This document shows, in pieces, positions 25,844 to 36,120 of a DNA stretch of 64,000 nucleotides (position 1 is its first letter; each line of letters opens with the position of its first letter). This DNA comes from CAVVUF01 sp963751425 (lineage in GTDB: Bacteria; Chloroflexota; Anaerolineae; Anaerolineales; UBA4823). The notes beneath the pieces were generated by a model. That model was not told where the DNA came from. It worked only from the letters and a program-made list of their open reading frames with translations, and searched no databases. The stretch spans positions 744,001 through 808,000 of the forward strand of contig CAVVUF010000002.1 in the NCBI GenBank assembly GCA_963751425.1, written 5' to 3'. The translations under genes were made by a program, and so were the position numbers.

Positions 25844-26533
25844 GGGCCAGTCGTGGTTGACATCGTGGCCCCAAAAGTCGATCCAGCAGGGGATATCCTT
25901 CCTTTGCAGAATGTCTTGCAAGGCACGCGCATCCGCGATCATCGGTTCTTCCCAGGCGCCCTGCCCAGTGCAAACGATAATCTGGCTCTTGCGGTACTGC
26001 TCCAGGTACCAGGGGTCTTCCAGGTCCGGCAGGTAGAGCAGCGGGGAATTGAAATACACGTTATCGTCCACGTAATCCCCGACAAACATGTTCAAGCTCA
26101 TCAGCCCGCTCAGGCTGATCGTCCCATCGAACAGGTCGGGATGGCGGAAGAAAAAGTTGGCGCAGTGATACCCGCCCATCGAGACGCCCGTCGTCATCCA
26201 TTTCTCGTCCGATCCGATGTGACCTTTGACAGAAGGCACCAGCTCGCTGCAGATATAGCGGTCATAATCCTGGTGCCGCCGGGCACGCTCAGCCGGGTGG
26301 GCGTTGCCGTTCGCCCAGGTCTGGTAATCCAGGCTCTCAGGCGTCACCAGGCGGATTTTGCCCTCATCGATGAACCAGCGGGCTGCCTCGACCATCCCAA
26401 AATCTTCGAACTCGAAGAACCGCCCTCCCTGGGCTGGGAAGACCAGGATTGGCTTGCCGGCGTGCCCATAGAGCTTGAATTCCATCTCCTGGTTCAGGCA
26501 GGAGGACCAAAAGTGGTGGTATTCGACGTTCAT
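25796..26533 (-). CDS. Esterase D / alpha-beta hydrolase-type esterase
   Basis: The 245-residue protein has the nucleophile elbow GVSMGGYHC (Ser near residue 118), 'GKPILVFPAQGGRFFEFEDFGMV' as the oxyanion region, and late 'CWIDFWGHDVNHDWPWWRKM' with the catalytic His. This matches the putative esterase (EsD) family found beside ATP-grasp proteins. No signal peptide. Its ATG overlaps the ATP-grasp stop (ATGA), so it is the last gene of a five-gene operon. Its 3' end is tandemly copied downstream. Confidence 0.85.
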   Translation of the reverse strand: MNVEYHHFWSSCLNQEMEFKLYGHAGKPILVFPAQGGRFFEFEDFGMVEAARWFIDEGKIRLVTPESLDYQTWANGNAHPAERARRHQDYDRYICSELVPSVKGHIGSDEKWMTTGVSMGGYHCANFFFRHPDLFDGTISLSGLMSLNMFVGDYVDDNVYFNSPLLYLPDLEDPWYLEQYRKSQIIVCTGQGAWEEPMIADARALQDILQRKDIPCWIDFWGHDVNHDWPWWRKMWPYFLSKLFS

Positions 26534-27694
26534 GGCAGCTTCTCCAGCACTTCATGCGAGATTTGGATGACCTCATCCAGGTCTGGAGAACGGACCAGGT
26601 ATCCATAATTTCCCAAAGCGGCGCTGAACACGCCCTCGATGGGTTGGTGGTGGATCAGATGATCTGGATAAAGTGTCAGCACCTGTTCGTGGCTCAAGAC
26701 GTAGCGTTTGTTCGTCTTGCGCCCGATGTAGCCGCAGTAATAGGGGCGCGAATAATGCGCCTCGAAGTGGTTATTAACCACGACATTCGCCCACTCGCGG
26801 TACATGTCGATATCATTCGCATAGTTGAACATGTCCATGGTTAACCCTCCGGGTGGGCGGATGTTGACCTCCAGCCCCACCAGGCTTCCATCGGGCTTGC
26901 GGAAGAATTCGAAGTGGAAGAAGCGTTCCCGCACGCCAAAGGCATGCAGTGTTTTCTTACCTGCCTTGACCAAATCGGATGGAATTTTTCGCACGGTGTA
27001 ATAGTAGAAGTCGGTATCCTCATTGACTGCTTCCATTATCCCGCCGCAGTATTCCATCGAGGAATATGAATACCGGTTTTCCTGTCCGGTCTGTCAGACC
27101 ATCGAAGGTGACGATGGTGCCCTCGATAAATTCTTCCATGAAATAATCGTCCGATGGTTTCTCGGCGAAGAAGCGTTTGAGGTCGCGGTCGTTTTCTATT
27201 TTATAAGTCTTATTGGCTCCCACGCCGATATCGGGTTTGGCGATCACCGGGTAGCCCACTTCCTCAATGAATTGCCGGGCGGTTTGCAAGTCGCGGGTGA
27301 TCATTCCGCGTGCTGTGTTGATCCCAGCTTTATTGAAGACGCGTTTCATTTCCGATTTTTGCTTGATCTTCGGCAGATCAGGTGTCCTCAATCCGAAAAT
27401 ATTGAAATCTGTTCGCAGGCGCCCTTCAATTTCCAGCCAGTATTCATTATGAGAATCGAGCCGGTCCAGCTTGCCGTAGCGCTGGGTGAAGTAGCCCAGT
27501 GCGCGCAGCAGCTCATCATAATTGGACATATCACTGACCCGGTAGTACTCTGTCAGGGCAGACTTCAGCTCAGGTCGCAGCGCGTCGAAAGAGGCGTCTG
27601 CAATTCCCAGCACGTTGGCTCCCAGCTGGCGCAGGTGGACGCAGAACTGGTAATAGTTCGGAGGAAAATGTGGGGATAGAAAAACGAAATTCAT
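26530..27694 (-). CDS. ATP-grasp family ligase (frameshifted)
   Basis: About 388 residues. N-terminal 'MNFVFLSPHFPPNYYQFCVHLRQLGANVLGIAD' is the pre-grasp Rossmann-like domain; 'GYPVIAKPDIGVGANKTYKI' and 'YFMEEFIEGTIVTFDGLTD' form the ATP-binding part; 'VGLEVNIRPPGGLTMDMFNYAND' holds the Mg-binding Glu/Asn. The frame breaks near 27055 after 'DRTGKPVF', continuing as SSMEYCGGIMEAVNEDTDFYYY. ATP-grasp enzymes of this type join a carboxylate to an amine or thiol. ATG at 27694 with GAGGCAAGC is preferred over upstream in-frame codons. Confidence 0.85.
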
Positions 27695-27752
27695 GCTTGC
27701 CTCAATCCGGTTTGGAATTAATTTCCGGATTATAGCACGCAATGCGCCTGAG

Positions 27753-28590
27753 TCAATCACCACACAGCAATCTCACCAATTCGGCGGCGTGGTTGAAATT
27801 GCTGATGAGGAGATCCGCCCCTGCCTGGAGCAGGCGCTGGCGTTTGCGCGCATCCAGGCTGGTCCGGTCAGTCTCGTTGCAGGCAACTCCTAAAGCCACT
27901 GCGCCAGCCTGCCGGGCAGATTGGATTTCGACCGGCCCATCTCCGACCACCACCAGCTCCTTTCCAGACAAGTTGTGCTCCGCCAGGATGCGCTGGATGA
28001 TGATCTCTTTAAAATCGTCTTCCAAATCTCCCTGCGCCCCATAGACCTGCCCCTGGAAAAAATCGGGCGACTCCCAAGGCTTCCGCTTCTTTCAGAACAT
28101 ATTCCTGGTCGGTGCCGCTGGCCAGGAAGAGCCTCACCCTGCGTTGGGTCAAGCGGAGCAGGAAGTCGCTGGCTCCTGCCACCATCCAGCTCTGGCTGCC
28201 TGCCTGGCTGTCATCGATCTGCCCCAGCCGCTCGTGGACCGGCTGCAGCAGCCTGTCTAGGTAGATGCGTTTATAGGCTGAAGCTGTCCTTTTATTTATG
28301 GCGATCCCATGCCGGTTCACGGCTTCTTCCAGCCATTTCATCTGCTTGATGGTCAGGATGCCGGTCGATTGGTCCACGTATCTGGTGACTTCCGCTTCGA
28401 TCTCCGGTGTGGGAGGCTGGTCTTCGCAGATGCTTTCCAGCATCACCGCCACCATGATCTTTTCCCATCCCTGGCGGATCACCGACAGCGTCCCATCAAA
28501 ATCGAACAGCGCATAACGCACCTCTCCCACCTTTACTTCAGGGTTGACGACTTCTAACCAGGAATAAGCGTCATTTAGCATTATTTTCAT
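27753..28590 (-). CDS. HAD-superfamily phosphatase (frameshifted)
   Basis: About 279 residues. Motif I is 'YALFDFDGTLSVIRQGWEKIM', motif II 'RLFLASGTDQEYV', and motifs III/IV 'LVVVGDGPVEIQSARQAGAVALGVA'. An extra base in a run of six T on the coding strand (28057-28062) splits the frame after 'RFF'; the corrected sequence continues QGQVYGAQGDLEDDFKEIII. The cap is helical (subclass I). It probably dephosphorylates a sugar phosphate made by its operon partners, the PfkB kinase and SIS protein. Confidence 0.85.
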
Positions 28591-28599
28591 AGATAAGAA

Positions 28600-28683
28600 T
28601 CCGCTCTTTCCTCGTTGTCCGTCGGATTATTCCGTGTACTCATACGAATTCGTGTCTCTGCCGTGCTTTATCCATGAGCTAGA
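28600..28683. repeat. Intergenic 'ccgtg' oligomers between HAD and kinase genes
   Basis: CTCGTTGTCCGTCGGATTATTCCGTGTACTC and TTCGTGTCTCTGCCGTGC are degenerate copies of the same 'ccgtgt' theme as at 14240-14300 and 55805-55870, on the opposite strand. No coding sequence is seen. Confidence 0.3.
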
Positions 28684-29737
28684 TTATCTTCTATGAACAA
28701 TCGCTGCCATTTCAAACCGCTCCACGATCTCTTCTGGTGTGGCCGTGCCAGTCTGGTCCAGCTTCTCGACCGTCACCGCCGCGGCCAGGTTGGCGATCGC
28801 GCCCGCTTCCCAGGCGCTGCATCCCGCAGCCAGGCTGGCAGCCAGCACCGCGAAAAATGCGTCCCCCGCGCCGGCGATATCCAAAGGACCGCGCACCGGT
28901 GCAGCAGCGATGAGCTGGTGTTCGTCTTGAGAGCAAACCAGCACGCCCGCCTCACCCAGCGTCAGGAAAACTGGTTGGCCGGTCTGCCGGCTGAAAGCTC
29001 GCCCGGCTTCTTCGAGCTCAGCTGCGCTGGCCTGGCTGGAGGCGCTGCCCGGCTTGAATTCGGCCAGCGCCTCCATGCGGTTGGGCTTCAAGATCATATG
29101 CTGGAAGAGTCCAATGCGCTGCCTGGAATCGACGAGAAAGCGGTATGCGCGGGTGCCGGTCCGCCAATTCGCAAAGCCGCTGGCGCACGCGTGGAGTGAT
29201 GGTCCCGTTTTCCTCCAATTGGTCTGAGATCAGCACCGCATCCAATACATCAAGCTGGTCTTCGAAGGCTTTCAGCAGCGCCTCTTCTGCCTGGGAAGAT
29301 AAAGGCTCCAGGTTCTCAAAATCCAACCGGGCCTCCTCCTGGCGTAAGTCATAGCCCATCAAGATGGGTTTGATATACGCCGGGGTATGCCGGTCAGTCT
29401 GCCTGAGCAGCCCATGGAGGGATATTTTTTGCTTTGCCAGCCGATCTGAAAGGATCGCTCCCCACGCATCCTCGCCGATTACAGAAAAAGCTGCTGTCTC
29501 CCTCACCCCCAATACTGCCAGGTTTTGGGAGACGTTTCCTCCTGCTCCAGGGGAGTATGTTTCATGGACCACCGGGCGTGAGAAGTGAGGGGTCTCTCGC
29601 GAGAGGCGCGAGCGCTTCATATCCACAAGCCAGTAGGCGTCCAGGGCGAAGTCGCCGATCACTCCCGCCCTCACCTGGCTGATCCTACCGAAAATCTCAA
29701 CGAGCTTCTCTCTAGATAGAATTTGAGAGATTTTCAT
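28684..29737 (-). CDS. PfkB family carbohydrate kinase, HldE/RfaE-like (frameshifted)
   Basis: About 351 residues. 'AGVIGDFALDAYWLVDM' and 'RETPHFSRPVVHETYSPGAGGNVSQNLAVLGVRE' form the N-terminal PfkB part with the substrate-binding GAGGN; 'MILKPNRMEALAEF', 'VFLTLGEAGVLV' and the C-terminal 'GPLDIAGAGDAFFAVLAASLAAG' carry the anion-hole GAGD and catalytic Asp. The layout most resembles the kinase domain of heptose-phosphate kinase HldE. An extra base near 29125 breaks the frame after 'HPRIP'. It sits between the SIS and HAD genes in a heptose-pathway-like order. Confidence 0.87.
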
Positions 29738-29807
29738 AATCCGAAACCTGGGGTTTTCTCACGCCATCTCCGCGTTATGATTTTCGTTTTCAAAATAATT
29801 AAGCTGC

Positions 29808-31433
29808 TCAATCAGCCAGTGAGGCGATCAATTCCTCTTCCAGCATTTCGCACAGCGCATGGTAAACCTGGATGTGCAGCTCCTGGACGCGGGCTGTCTC
29901 TTGGGCTGGCACACGTATGGCGAATGTCGGCCAGCTCTGCTAATTTCCCACCAGCCTGTCCCGTCAGGGCGATCACCGGCAAACCCAGGGCGCGGGCGGT
30001 CTGCGCCGCCAGGCAGACGTTACGCGCCTTCCCGCTCGTGCTGATCCCCCAGAAAACATCCCCGGGGTGGGCCAGTGCCAGCAGCTCTTGAGCCAGGTTG
30101 ACATCGCGGTCGGGCATATCGTTCGCCACCGCGCTGGAGAGCGAAAGGTTGGCTCCCAGCACCACCGCCCGCATTCCCGGCTGCAGGTTGCGCCTCAGTA
30201 GATCCCCATCCGGCTGTTTGGACAACTGTTTCTCCACTCCCTCGGGCAGGGGGCGCGGCCGGGCATAGGATTTGAGCAGCTCCGCTGAGATGTGCAGTGC
30301 GTCTGCCATGCTCCCGCCGTTACCAGCCAAAAAGAGCGTCCCGCCGCGTTTGAAGCATAAGCTGATTTCGCGGTACGCTTTTCGAATTTCAGAGAGAATG
30401 CCTTCTAACTTTGGCTGGCGCACGATCAATCCCGCCAGGATCTCCTCATATTCAGCTGGTAGTCCGGTCTCTTGATCTGCTGAAATTTTTGAGGCAGAAA
30501 CCTGAACGGAGCTCCCTGCTTTGCCCTGAGACCCTTCAAGATTGTCGAATGCCATGACCAATCTTTTGTGCAGGTTGGGGATCGTCACCCGGTGATCTCC
30601 TTCAATATGATAGCCCATGCCTCCTTTGGCAGTCGGGCGGTTGATGATATTCTTCCGCGGCCTGTAATAATAATCGGGTACTGTAGCTTTTACCGGTGCC
30701 CGGTAATCGGGCAAGGGGCGCAGATCGAAGTTCGCCGTTGTGATGTGGAAAACCGGATAACCCAGGTTTCGCACAATCGTCAGGGCTTTCAGAAACACTT
30801 CAGGACCTGTGACCGCCGAGCCTAAGTTTAGAAAAACGCCCCCTTCCAGCTCGCTGACAGACGCCGTGAAGTGCTGAAAATCTTCCCCGCTGGCGGCTCC
30901 TAATGCGGCAAAATCGGCCCTCGGATGCTGGTGGATGATATCTGCGCCGATGGTGATGTGGATGGTCGCTGGGATGCCCAACCGGTAAGCATTGTAAAGG
31001 ATGCCCACCTGCCGGTAAGGAAAGAGCGCCGCGTTTTCTGTGATGAACTTCCCAATGGCTGCGCCGTATCCCAATCTATCGCGTATCCCTCTCGGATGGC
31101 ACGTAGCATCCAGGCTCCCGTCTCCTCCGCCATGCCAAATGTACCATCTTCCAGGCCGTGCGGCACATCTTCGCTCGTTTCCCCGATCAGGCTCAGCTCA
31201 AAATCATGGATCGAGATCGCCCCATTGCCTGCAATGTGGGTGATATAGCCTTTTTCCATCAAGTCGATCAGCAGCGGTGAAAGCCCGCATTTGATCACAT
31301 GCGCCCCCATCATCCAAATGATCTGTTTTCCAGATTGGCGGGCTTCCACAATCTTCTTTGCAACCGCGTCAAGGTCAGGGTTGTTATATTCCGACATATC
31401 GGCTTGTGGATAGATCAGGTCAGCCATCCGCAC
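29808..31433 (-). CDS. Fusion of a deoxyhypusine-synthase-like domain with a GmhA-like SIS domain (two frameshifts)
   Basis: About 541 residues. Residues 1-300 ('KQIIWMMGAHVIKCGLSPLLIDLMEKGYITHIAGNGAISIHDFELSLIGETSEDV', 'GIPATIHITIGADIIHQHP', 'GGVFLNLGSAVTGPEVFLKAL') look like a Rossmann-type domain resembling deoxyhypusine-synthase-like proteins; this assignment is tentative. Residues about 345-540 are SIS: 'FKRGGTLFLAGNGGSMADALHISAELLKSY', 'GDVFWGISTSGKARNVCLAAQTARALGLPVIALTGQAGGKLAELADI', then after a break near 29913 'RVPAQETARVQELHIQVYHALCEMLEEELI', a clear GmhA ending. The other break is near 31063. First gene of the operon. Confidence 0.75.
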
Positions 31434-31490
31434 CAGGTTTTTCCGTTGGGAAATAGGGTAAGTTCGAATGCGTGAAAAATCAAGTTTTTC

Positions 31491-32471
31491 TCATGAGCGA
31501 TTTAGCTTTCCTGTAACCTCGAGCCCGGCATGCCTGCCGGTGCCTTCGAATACGGAGTTCCATACATCCCCTTTTCGTCTCATGAGCTTGACTCGCACCT
31601 GCGCCGAGATCGTTTCCATGATGCGTCGATCCATTTGCGTCACCGTTGGAGCCTGGAGCAGCCCGCCTTGAACTCGCCTGGCGGTTACCTCCAAGCGATG
31701 CAAGCGATCTGCAAAAACCAGGCTTACTTCATGATCGGTCAGCGCATATGCCTCCAGCCGGGCGCCGGTGTAGGTGGCAAAACGGTAAAGGTGCCCGCCT
31801 GTCCATAGTCCGGCAATGAAACCATCGAAGGTCCGCTTGCCCCAGGGGATGATGGCTGCCGAAGCGGTCAGGCTGGTACCGGGTTGGTCGAAATGGTTGG
31901 TTTGCATCCATACCCAGGCCTTCGGAAAGGATTTACCCCAGTCTTTTTCGATATATCCCAATCCATCGCTGAAGTCGATCCTTTCGTGATCGATCTCTAA
32001 CCAGCCCTTGATTCGATGGTTCAAGCTTACTACGCCGTGGTAGCACTCCATCCCTGGAACCCAGCCATACCAACCCATGATCCCCGGTGAGACCAGCGAC
32101 ACTGGCCAAGGTGTGATGCCCTCGAAGTGAAATTCTCCGACCACATGCAGTTCTGGATGAGGGATATTGACGCGGATCAGGTTGGCTGTGAACAGGTTAT
32201 CGGCAATCTGGACTTCGAACTTGCCTGGTTTTGCTTGGAACGAGTTGAAATCGAAGGATTGGTAGATGCTTTGACCCGTGACGCCGTTCATCACCTGGAT
32301 AAATGCATGGCTGTCGGTCCGATTCTTGGCGATATAGATCCCGGGAATAATGCACCAGCGCTGCTCTTCGCTTGGATCGATTAATTTGAAGTACCACCCT
32401 TCAAAAAAGGGTCCTTTTTTGTCAAAACCGTGATAAGCCTCAGGATGGAGAACGGACTGTATATATCTCAT
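31491..32471 (-). CDS. Tocopherol cyclase family protein
   Basis: The 326-residue protein starts 'HPEAYHGFDKKGPFFEGWYFKLID', the family hallmark, followed by 'GIYIAKNRTDSHAFIQVM', 'MGWYGWVPGMECYHGVVSLNHRIKGWLEIDHERIDFSDGLGYIEKDWGKSFPKAWVWMQTNHF', again typical. Plant members cyclise phytyl quinols to tocopherols; bacterial members in non-phototrophs have no settled function and may bind or act on prenyl or other lipids. Its ATG lies six bases after the stop of the GNAT gene, so the two are coupled. Confidence 0.82.
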   Translation of the reverse strand: MRYIQSVLHPEAYHGFDKKGPFFEGWYFKLIDPSEEQRWCIIPGIYIAKNRTDSHAFIQVMNGVTGQSIYQSFDFNSFQAKPGKFEVQIADNLFTANLIRVNIPHPELHVVGEFHFEGITPWPVSLVSPGIMGWYGWVPGMECYHGVVSLNHRIKGWLEIDHERIDFSDGLGYIEKDWGKSFPKAWVWMQTNHFDQPGTSLTASAAIIPWGKRTFDGFIAGLWTGGHLYRFATYTGARLEAYALTDHEVSLVFADRLHRLEVTARRVQGGLLQAPTVTQMDRRIMETISAQVRVKLMRRKGDVWNSVFEGTGRHAGLEVTGKLNRS

Positions 32472-32477
32472 AATCGG

Positions 32478-33320
32478 TCACCCCAGCATAAAACTGCTCT
32501 GGCCGTAAATATGTTCTAAGCTCCTTGCCGATCTGCTGCTCCCGCGCCGCATATGGCGAAGTGTGCGCTGCCGGGTGAAGCCAGCCGATTTAAGCAGCTC
32601 GCCTCCTGCCAGGTTGGGCGATGGGAGCAGGATTTCGGGCGGTTCTGTAAAATCCAATTGCCTTGCTGCCTCCATTAAAGCTGCGGCAGCTTGTGGAGCG
32701 GTGGCTGCCCAGGGTCCGAGGCGCTTAGATTGTGCAAGCGCGTATCCGAGCAGCTTCCCACTTTCGTCGCGTGCTCCTATCATGCGTCCTGGAAAAGCCG
32801 CCAGGTAAGACCGCAGGACCTGGCTCCGGTCGGCTCCAAAATAATGTCGATCGAAAGCCGCCAGCTCTGAGAGGGATTCCACCCCCAATCGTTCAACCCG
32901 CAGCCCTGTGGATTGAACCTCCCGGGTATCCGTTTGCTTGTAAACGTACGCCAGGCTGAGGTCCTGGTACCCAATTTGCTCGTAAAGCCCCGCGCCAGCC
33001 GCCGTCGCATCCAATAGAGTGCAGGGCTGACAGGCTTGCTCTAGTCTATCAATTAAGGCGAGCATCAAGGCTTTTCCGTAGCCGCGTCTTTGAAAGTCCG
33101 CATGCACCCCCATCAATCCAATATATGCAAAGGGTCCGTAGTCGATTGCACCTACCATCCCGACCAACCGGTCACCTTCCTGCCCGGCCAGCCAGGTTGT
33201 CCCCTCCAGGTGCATCCAGCGCTCTAATTCAACCTGCCGCGAGGCTACCTGGTATGCAGACATCAATACCTGGTCTGCCGCTTTGAGATCAATGAAAGTG
33301 AGGGGACGGATTTCCAACAT
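32478..33320 (-). CDS. GNAT family N-acetyltransferase, two-domain
   Basis: The 280-residue protein has 'YIGLMGVHADFQRRGYGKALMLALIDRLEQACQPCTLLDATAAGAGLYEQIGYQD' (acetyl-CoA loop R-R-G-Y-G-K) in the N-terminal half, while the C-terminal half ('LLGYALAQSKRLGPWAATAPQAAAALMEAARQLDFTEPPEILLPSPNLAGGELLKSAGF') is a degenerate second GNAT fold as in YitI-type proteins. The substrate is unknown. It lies between the histidine kinase and the tocopherol-cyclase-like gene. Confidence 0.82.
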   Translation of the reverse strand: MLEIRPLTFIDLKAADQVLMSAYQVASRQVELERWMHLEGTTWLAGQEGDRLVGMVGAIDYGPFAYIGLMGVHADFQRRGYGKALMLALIDRLEQACQPCTLLDATAAGAGLYEQIGYQDLSLAYVYKQTDTREVQSTGLRVERLGVESLSELAAFDRHYFGADRSQVLRSYLAAFPGRMIGARDESGKLLGYALAQSKRLGPWAATAPQAAAALMEAARQLDFTEPPEILLPSPNLAGGELLKSAGFTRQRTLRHMRRGSSRSARSLEHIYGQSSFMLG

Positions 33321-33347
33321 ATCTGGGTAATTTCCTAAGCTGCTTTA

Positions 33348-35178
33348 TTACTGGCTGTCCAGGGTGAAGAAGAAAGTTGCCCCCTGGAGAGTTGCGCCTT
33401 CAGCCCACAAACGCCCTCCGTGGCGGTTGATGATCCGTTGTACTGTAGCCAGGCCAATCCCAGTCCCTTCAAATTCATTGGCACTGTGCAATCTTTCAAA
33501 TACAGCGAATAACTTATTTGCATAGCGCATGTCGAACCCGGCGCCGTTGTCGCGCATAAAGAAGATTTTTTCTCCATTTTCGATCCGTGCATCGAATTCG
33601 ATTTTCGCCTGAGGCACTTTCCGTGTGAACTTGATGGCGTTGCTGACCAAGTTTGCCAGGGCTACTTGCATCAACCGGGCATCCGCAAGGGCGGTTAGTT
33701 CATCTCCAACCGTAAAAACGATCTTACGATCCGTCTCAAGGCTGTTCAGCTCATGAAACACCTCAACCGCTAATGCGCCCAGGTCAACTTTTTCCCGGGT
33801 CATCTCTTGGCGTGTCAGGCGGGAAAGCTTGAGCAGGTCATCGATCAGTTGGCCCATATGCTGGCTGGATTGCTTCAAACGCTGGAGAAAGTCTCGCCCT
33901 TCTTCATCCAACCGGCTGCCATAATCCTCCAACAAGATGTTGCCGTAACCATCAATGGCGCGTAATGGACCCCTCAGGTCGTGTGAGACAGAGTAAGCAA
34001 ATGCTTCTAGCTCTTTATTGGTATTCTCCAATTGGGCCGTCCGTTGTTTCACTCTCCGTTCAAGGTCACTGGCGTATTCTTGCACCTCGGAGTGCAAAAG
34101 CGCGTTTTGGGTGGCGGTTGCGATCTGGTTTGCCATCGTCTCCAGGAAGGTGGATTCCAGGCTGAAATCATGCTCGTGGCGGGTGGCCAATCCCAAAACG
34201 CCGATGATCTCTTCTCCGCTCCTCAAAGGCATGGCAGCAAAGGACCGCAACCCCGCCTCTTTAACTTCGGTTCGTGTGCAGCGTGGATCGGCAGTAATAT
34301 TGATGGAAAAGATTGGCTTGCTCGTTTGGACGGCCAGCCCGGTTAGGCATTCTGCATGAGATTGTGTATTGCTGTAAAATCCGATTGTTGTTTCGGGGCT
34401 GGTACCTTGAAGAACCAGCTGGTCACCCTCGTGCAGGTAAAAGAGCACCAGGTCGTAGCGCTTCAACGCAAACACATTTTCAATGGCTGCTTTCACTACC
34501 TGGTCAAGGAGCAGGGAGGCATTCACCTTCTGCCCAAGGACGTTGAGCATCGCCAGCTCCTGGGCTTGTTGTTGAAGTGCTTGTTCAGCCTGCTTCCGTT
34601 CAATTGCCATCGCCACCTGGGTGGATACGAACATCAAGACATCTTGATCGGAATCCACCAGGCGATGTTCCTCATCGTAGGTCTGCACTGCCATCACACC
34701 GATCGTTTTCCCATGCTGGGTTTTCAGGGGCACACCTAACCAGTCCACCATGCGCCGGCTGATAATCTCAGCTTCTCCAGATTTTTCTAATTCTGCAAAT
34801 TTTTCGGGTGTTGCCAGGAGCGGATTTCCCTGTCCGCATAATATAAGCCCCGAGCCCTTTCCCAGGCTTATAAGGCGGCCAATACTCGTCATATTCATCG
34901 ACCAGGTAGGGTACTGTGAATAGATCTGCCGCCTCGTCATATAACGTGATGTAGAAATTCCTGGCGGGCATCAGCTTGGCAATCGTGGCATGAATGGAGC
35001 GGTAAAGCTCATCCAGGTTCTGCGCAGATTGGGCTGACTCAGAGATTCGGTATATGGCAGCTTGAACTTGTTCAGAGCCTTTTCGTTCTAGCTCAGTCAA
35101 CTCTTGTTCAGCGATCTGTTTGGGCAGCTCAGAAGCCTCTTGAATGTTTTGAGCTTGTTTTGTTTCAGATTTTTCCAT
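33348..35178 (-). CDS. GAF-domain sensor histidine kinase, soluble (frameshifted)
   Basis: About 610 residues without transmembrane segments. Order: N-terminal coiled coil, GAF 1 (about 40-195, 'LYRSIHATIAKLMPARNFYITLYDEAADLFTVPYLVDE'), a helical linker, GAF 2 (about 225-370, 'LDQVVKAAIENVFALKRYDLVLFYL'), coiled coil, HisKA with the phospho-acceptor His in 'FAYSVSHDLRGPLRAIDGY', and HATPase with 'NLVSNAIKFTRK', 'FFMRDNGAGFDMRYANKLFAVFERLH' and 'GTGIGLATVQRIINRHGG'. An extra base near 34833 breaks the frame after 'MRTGKS'. No response regulator is adjacent. ATG at 35178 has AGGAG upstream. Confidence 0.9.
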
Positions 35179-35262
35179 CACGGCAGCTCCTGAAGACCCA
35201 ATCCTGATACCGAGAAGAAACCCTTTTGCTAAATTATAATTCCATTGGCTTGAATCCGATCT

Positions 35263-36111
35263 TTACCCGAACTTCATCAGCCTACCACCTACATCCTTCG
35301 CGAACCGGTCGATGAATTCCTGCACGTAGGCGCTGACATCCTTGCCAGGGTCGGTTACCAGCGGGGTTAGATCCATTGCATAAGACATCCCCAGCGTAAC
35401 GTCCACGCCATGCGATTCGAAGTAGGTGGCGTTGGCGCGCCGGCGTCCCATCGATGCCAGGTCGTAGCGCTTTCCACCGCAGATTTGCGAGTCAAAGACC
35501 CCCAGCAAGGCTGCCTGCAGGTTTTCGTGTTTGGTCAGGTCAAAGGATATCTTGTCGCTGTCCATCATCCAATCCAGGTCTCGCCAAACTTCACAGCCAA
35601 AGAGCTTCTTCGGTCTCTCGCTCTCCGGCAGGCTGCGGATGGCTGCGATGACCCTCAGCGCCACGCTGACGTGCGTATCGTGCTTATCCGCCAGGTTGTG
35701 GGTGTAAACGAACTCGGGCTGCGCAGTTTTTAGTAAGCTCAAGAGATCTTCGACAGGCTGCAGGTTTTTCCCATCCTTGATGATCTTGCTGGGATAATCC
35801 AGCAGCACCTGGGCGGCGTATTCACCTACGATGGCGGCTTTCTTCTGCTCTTTGAAGCGCACAGTGCGCATTTCTTCATCTGTGTAGTTCTTATAAAGGT
35901 CGTCGCGCGGCGAGCCGCGCCCATCGGTCGCCACGACTCCCGTGAACCATTTCTCCGGCTGCTGGAAGCATTCCAGGATCGGCCCGGCAGCCATAATTTC
36001 AATATCATCCTGGTGAGCGGCAATTGCCATGTGAGTCGTCCTCGCCAGGGCTTGTTCTTCGGGCAGACCATCCGGTATAAAAATTTCAGCAGTATTGAGT
36101 TGGAAGTGCAT
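35263..36111 (-). CDS. PIG-L family deacetylase
   Basis: The 282-residue protein has 'MAIAAHQDDIEIMAAGPILECF' near residue 28, the AHPDD metal-binding motif with Gln for Pro, 'TGVVATDGRGSPRD', and 'FVYTHNLADKHDTHVSVALRVIAAI', which supplies the further metal His residues. PIG-L enzymes remove N-acetyl groups from GlcNAc-containing glycolipids or thiol precursors. AGGAGATC lies upstream of the start. It follows the ROK-like gene by nine bases; the pair probably acts on the same amino-sugar. Confidence 0.88.
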   Translation of the reverse strand: MHFQLNTAEIFIPDGLPEEQALARTTHMAIAAHQDDIEIMAAGPILECFQQPEKWFTGVVATDGRGSPRDDLYKNYTDEEMRTVRFKEQKKAAIVGEYAAQVLLDYPSKIIKDGKNLQPVEDLLSLLKTAQPEFVYTHNLADKHDTHVSVALRVIAAIRSLPESERPKKLFGCEVWRDLDWMMDSDKISFDLTKHENLQAALLGVFDSQICGGKRYDLASMGRRRANATYFESHGVDVTLGMSYAMDLTPLVTDPGKDVSAYVQEFIDRFAKDVGGRLMKFG

Positions 36112-36120
36112 GTTGATCTC

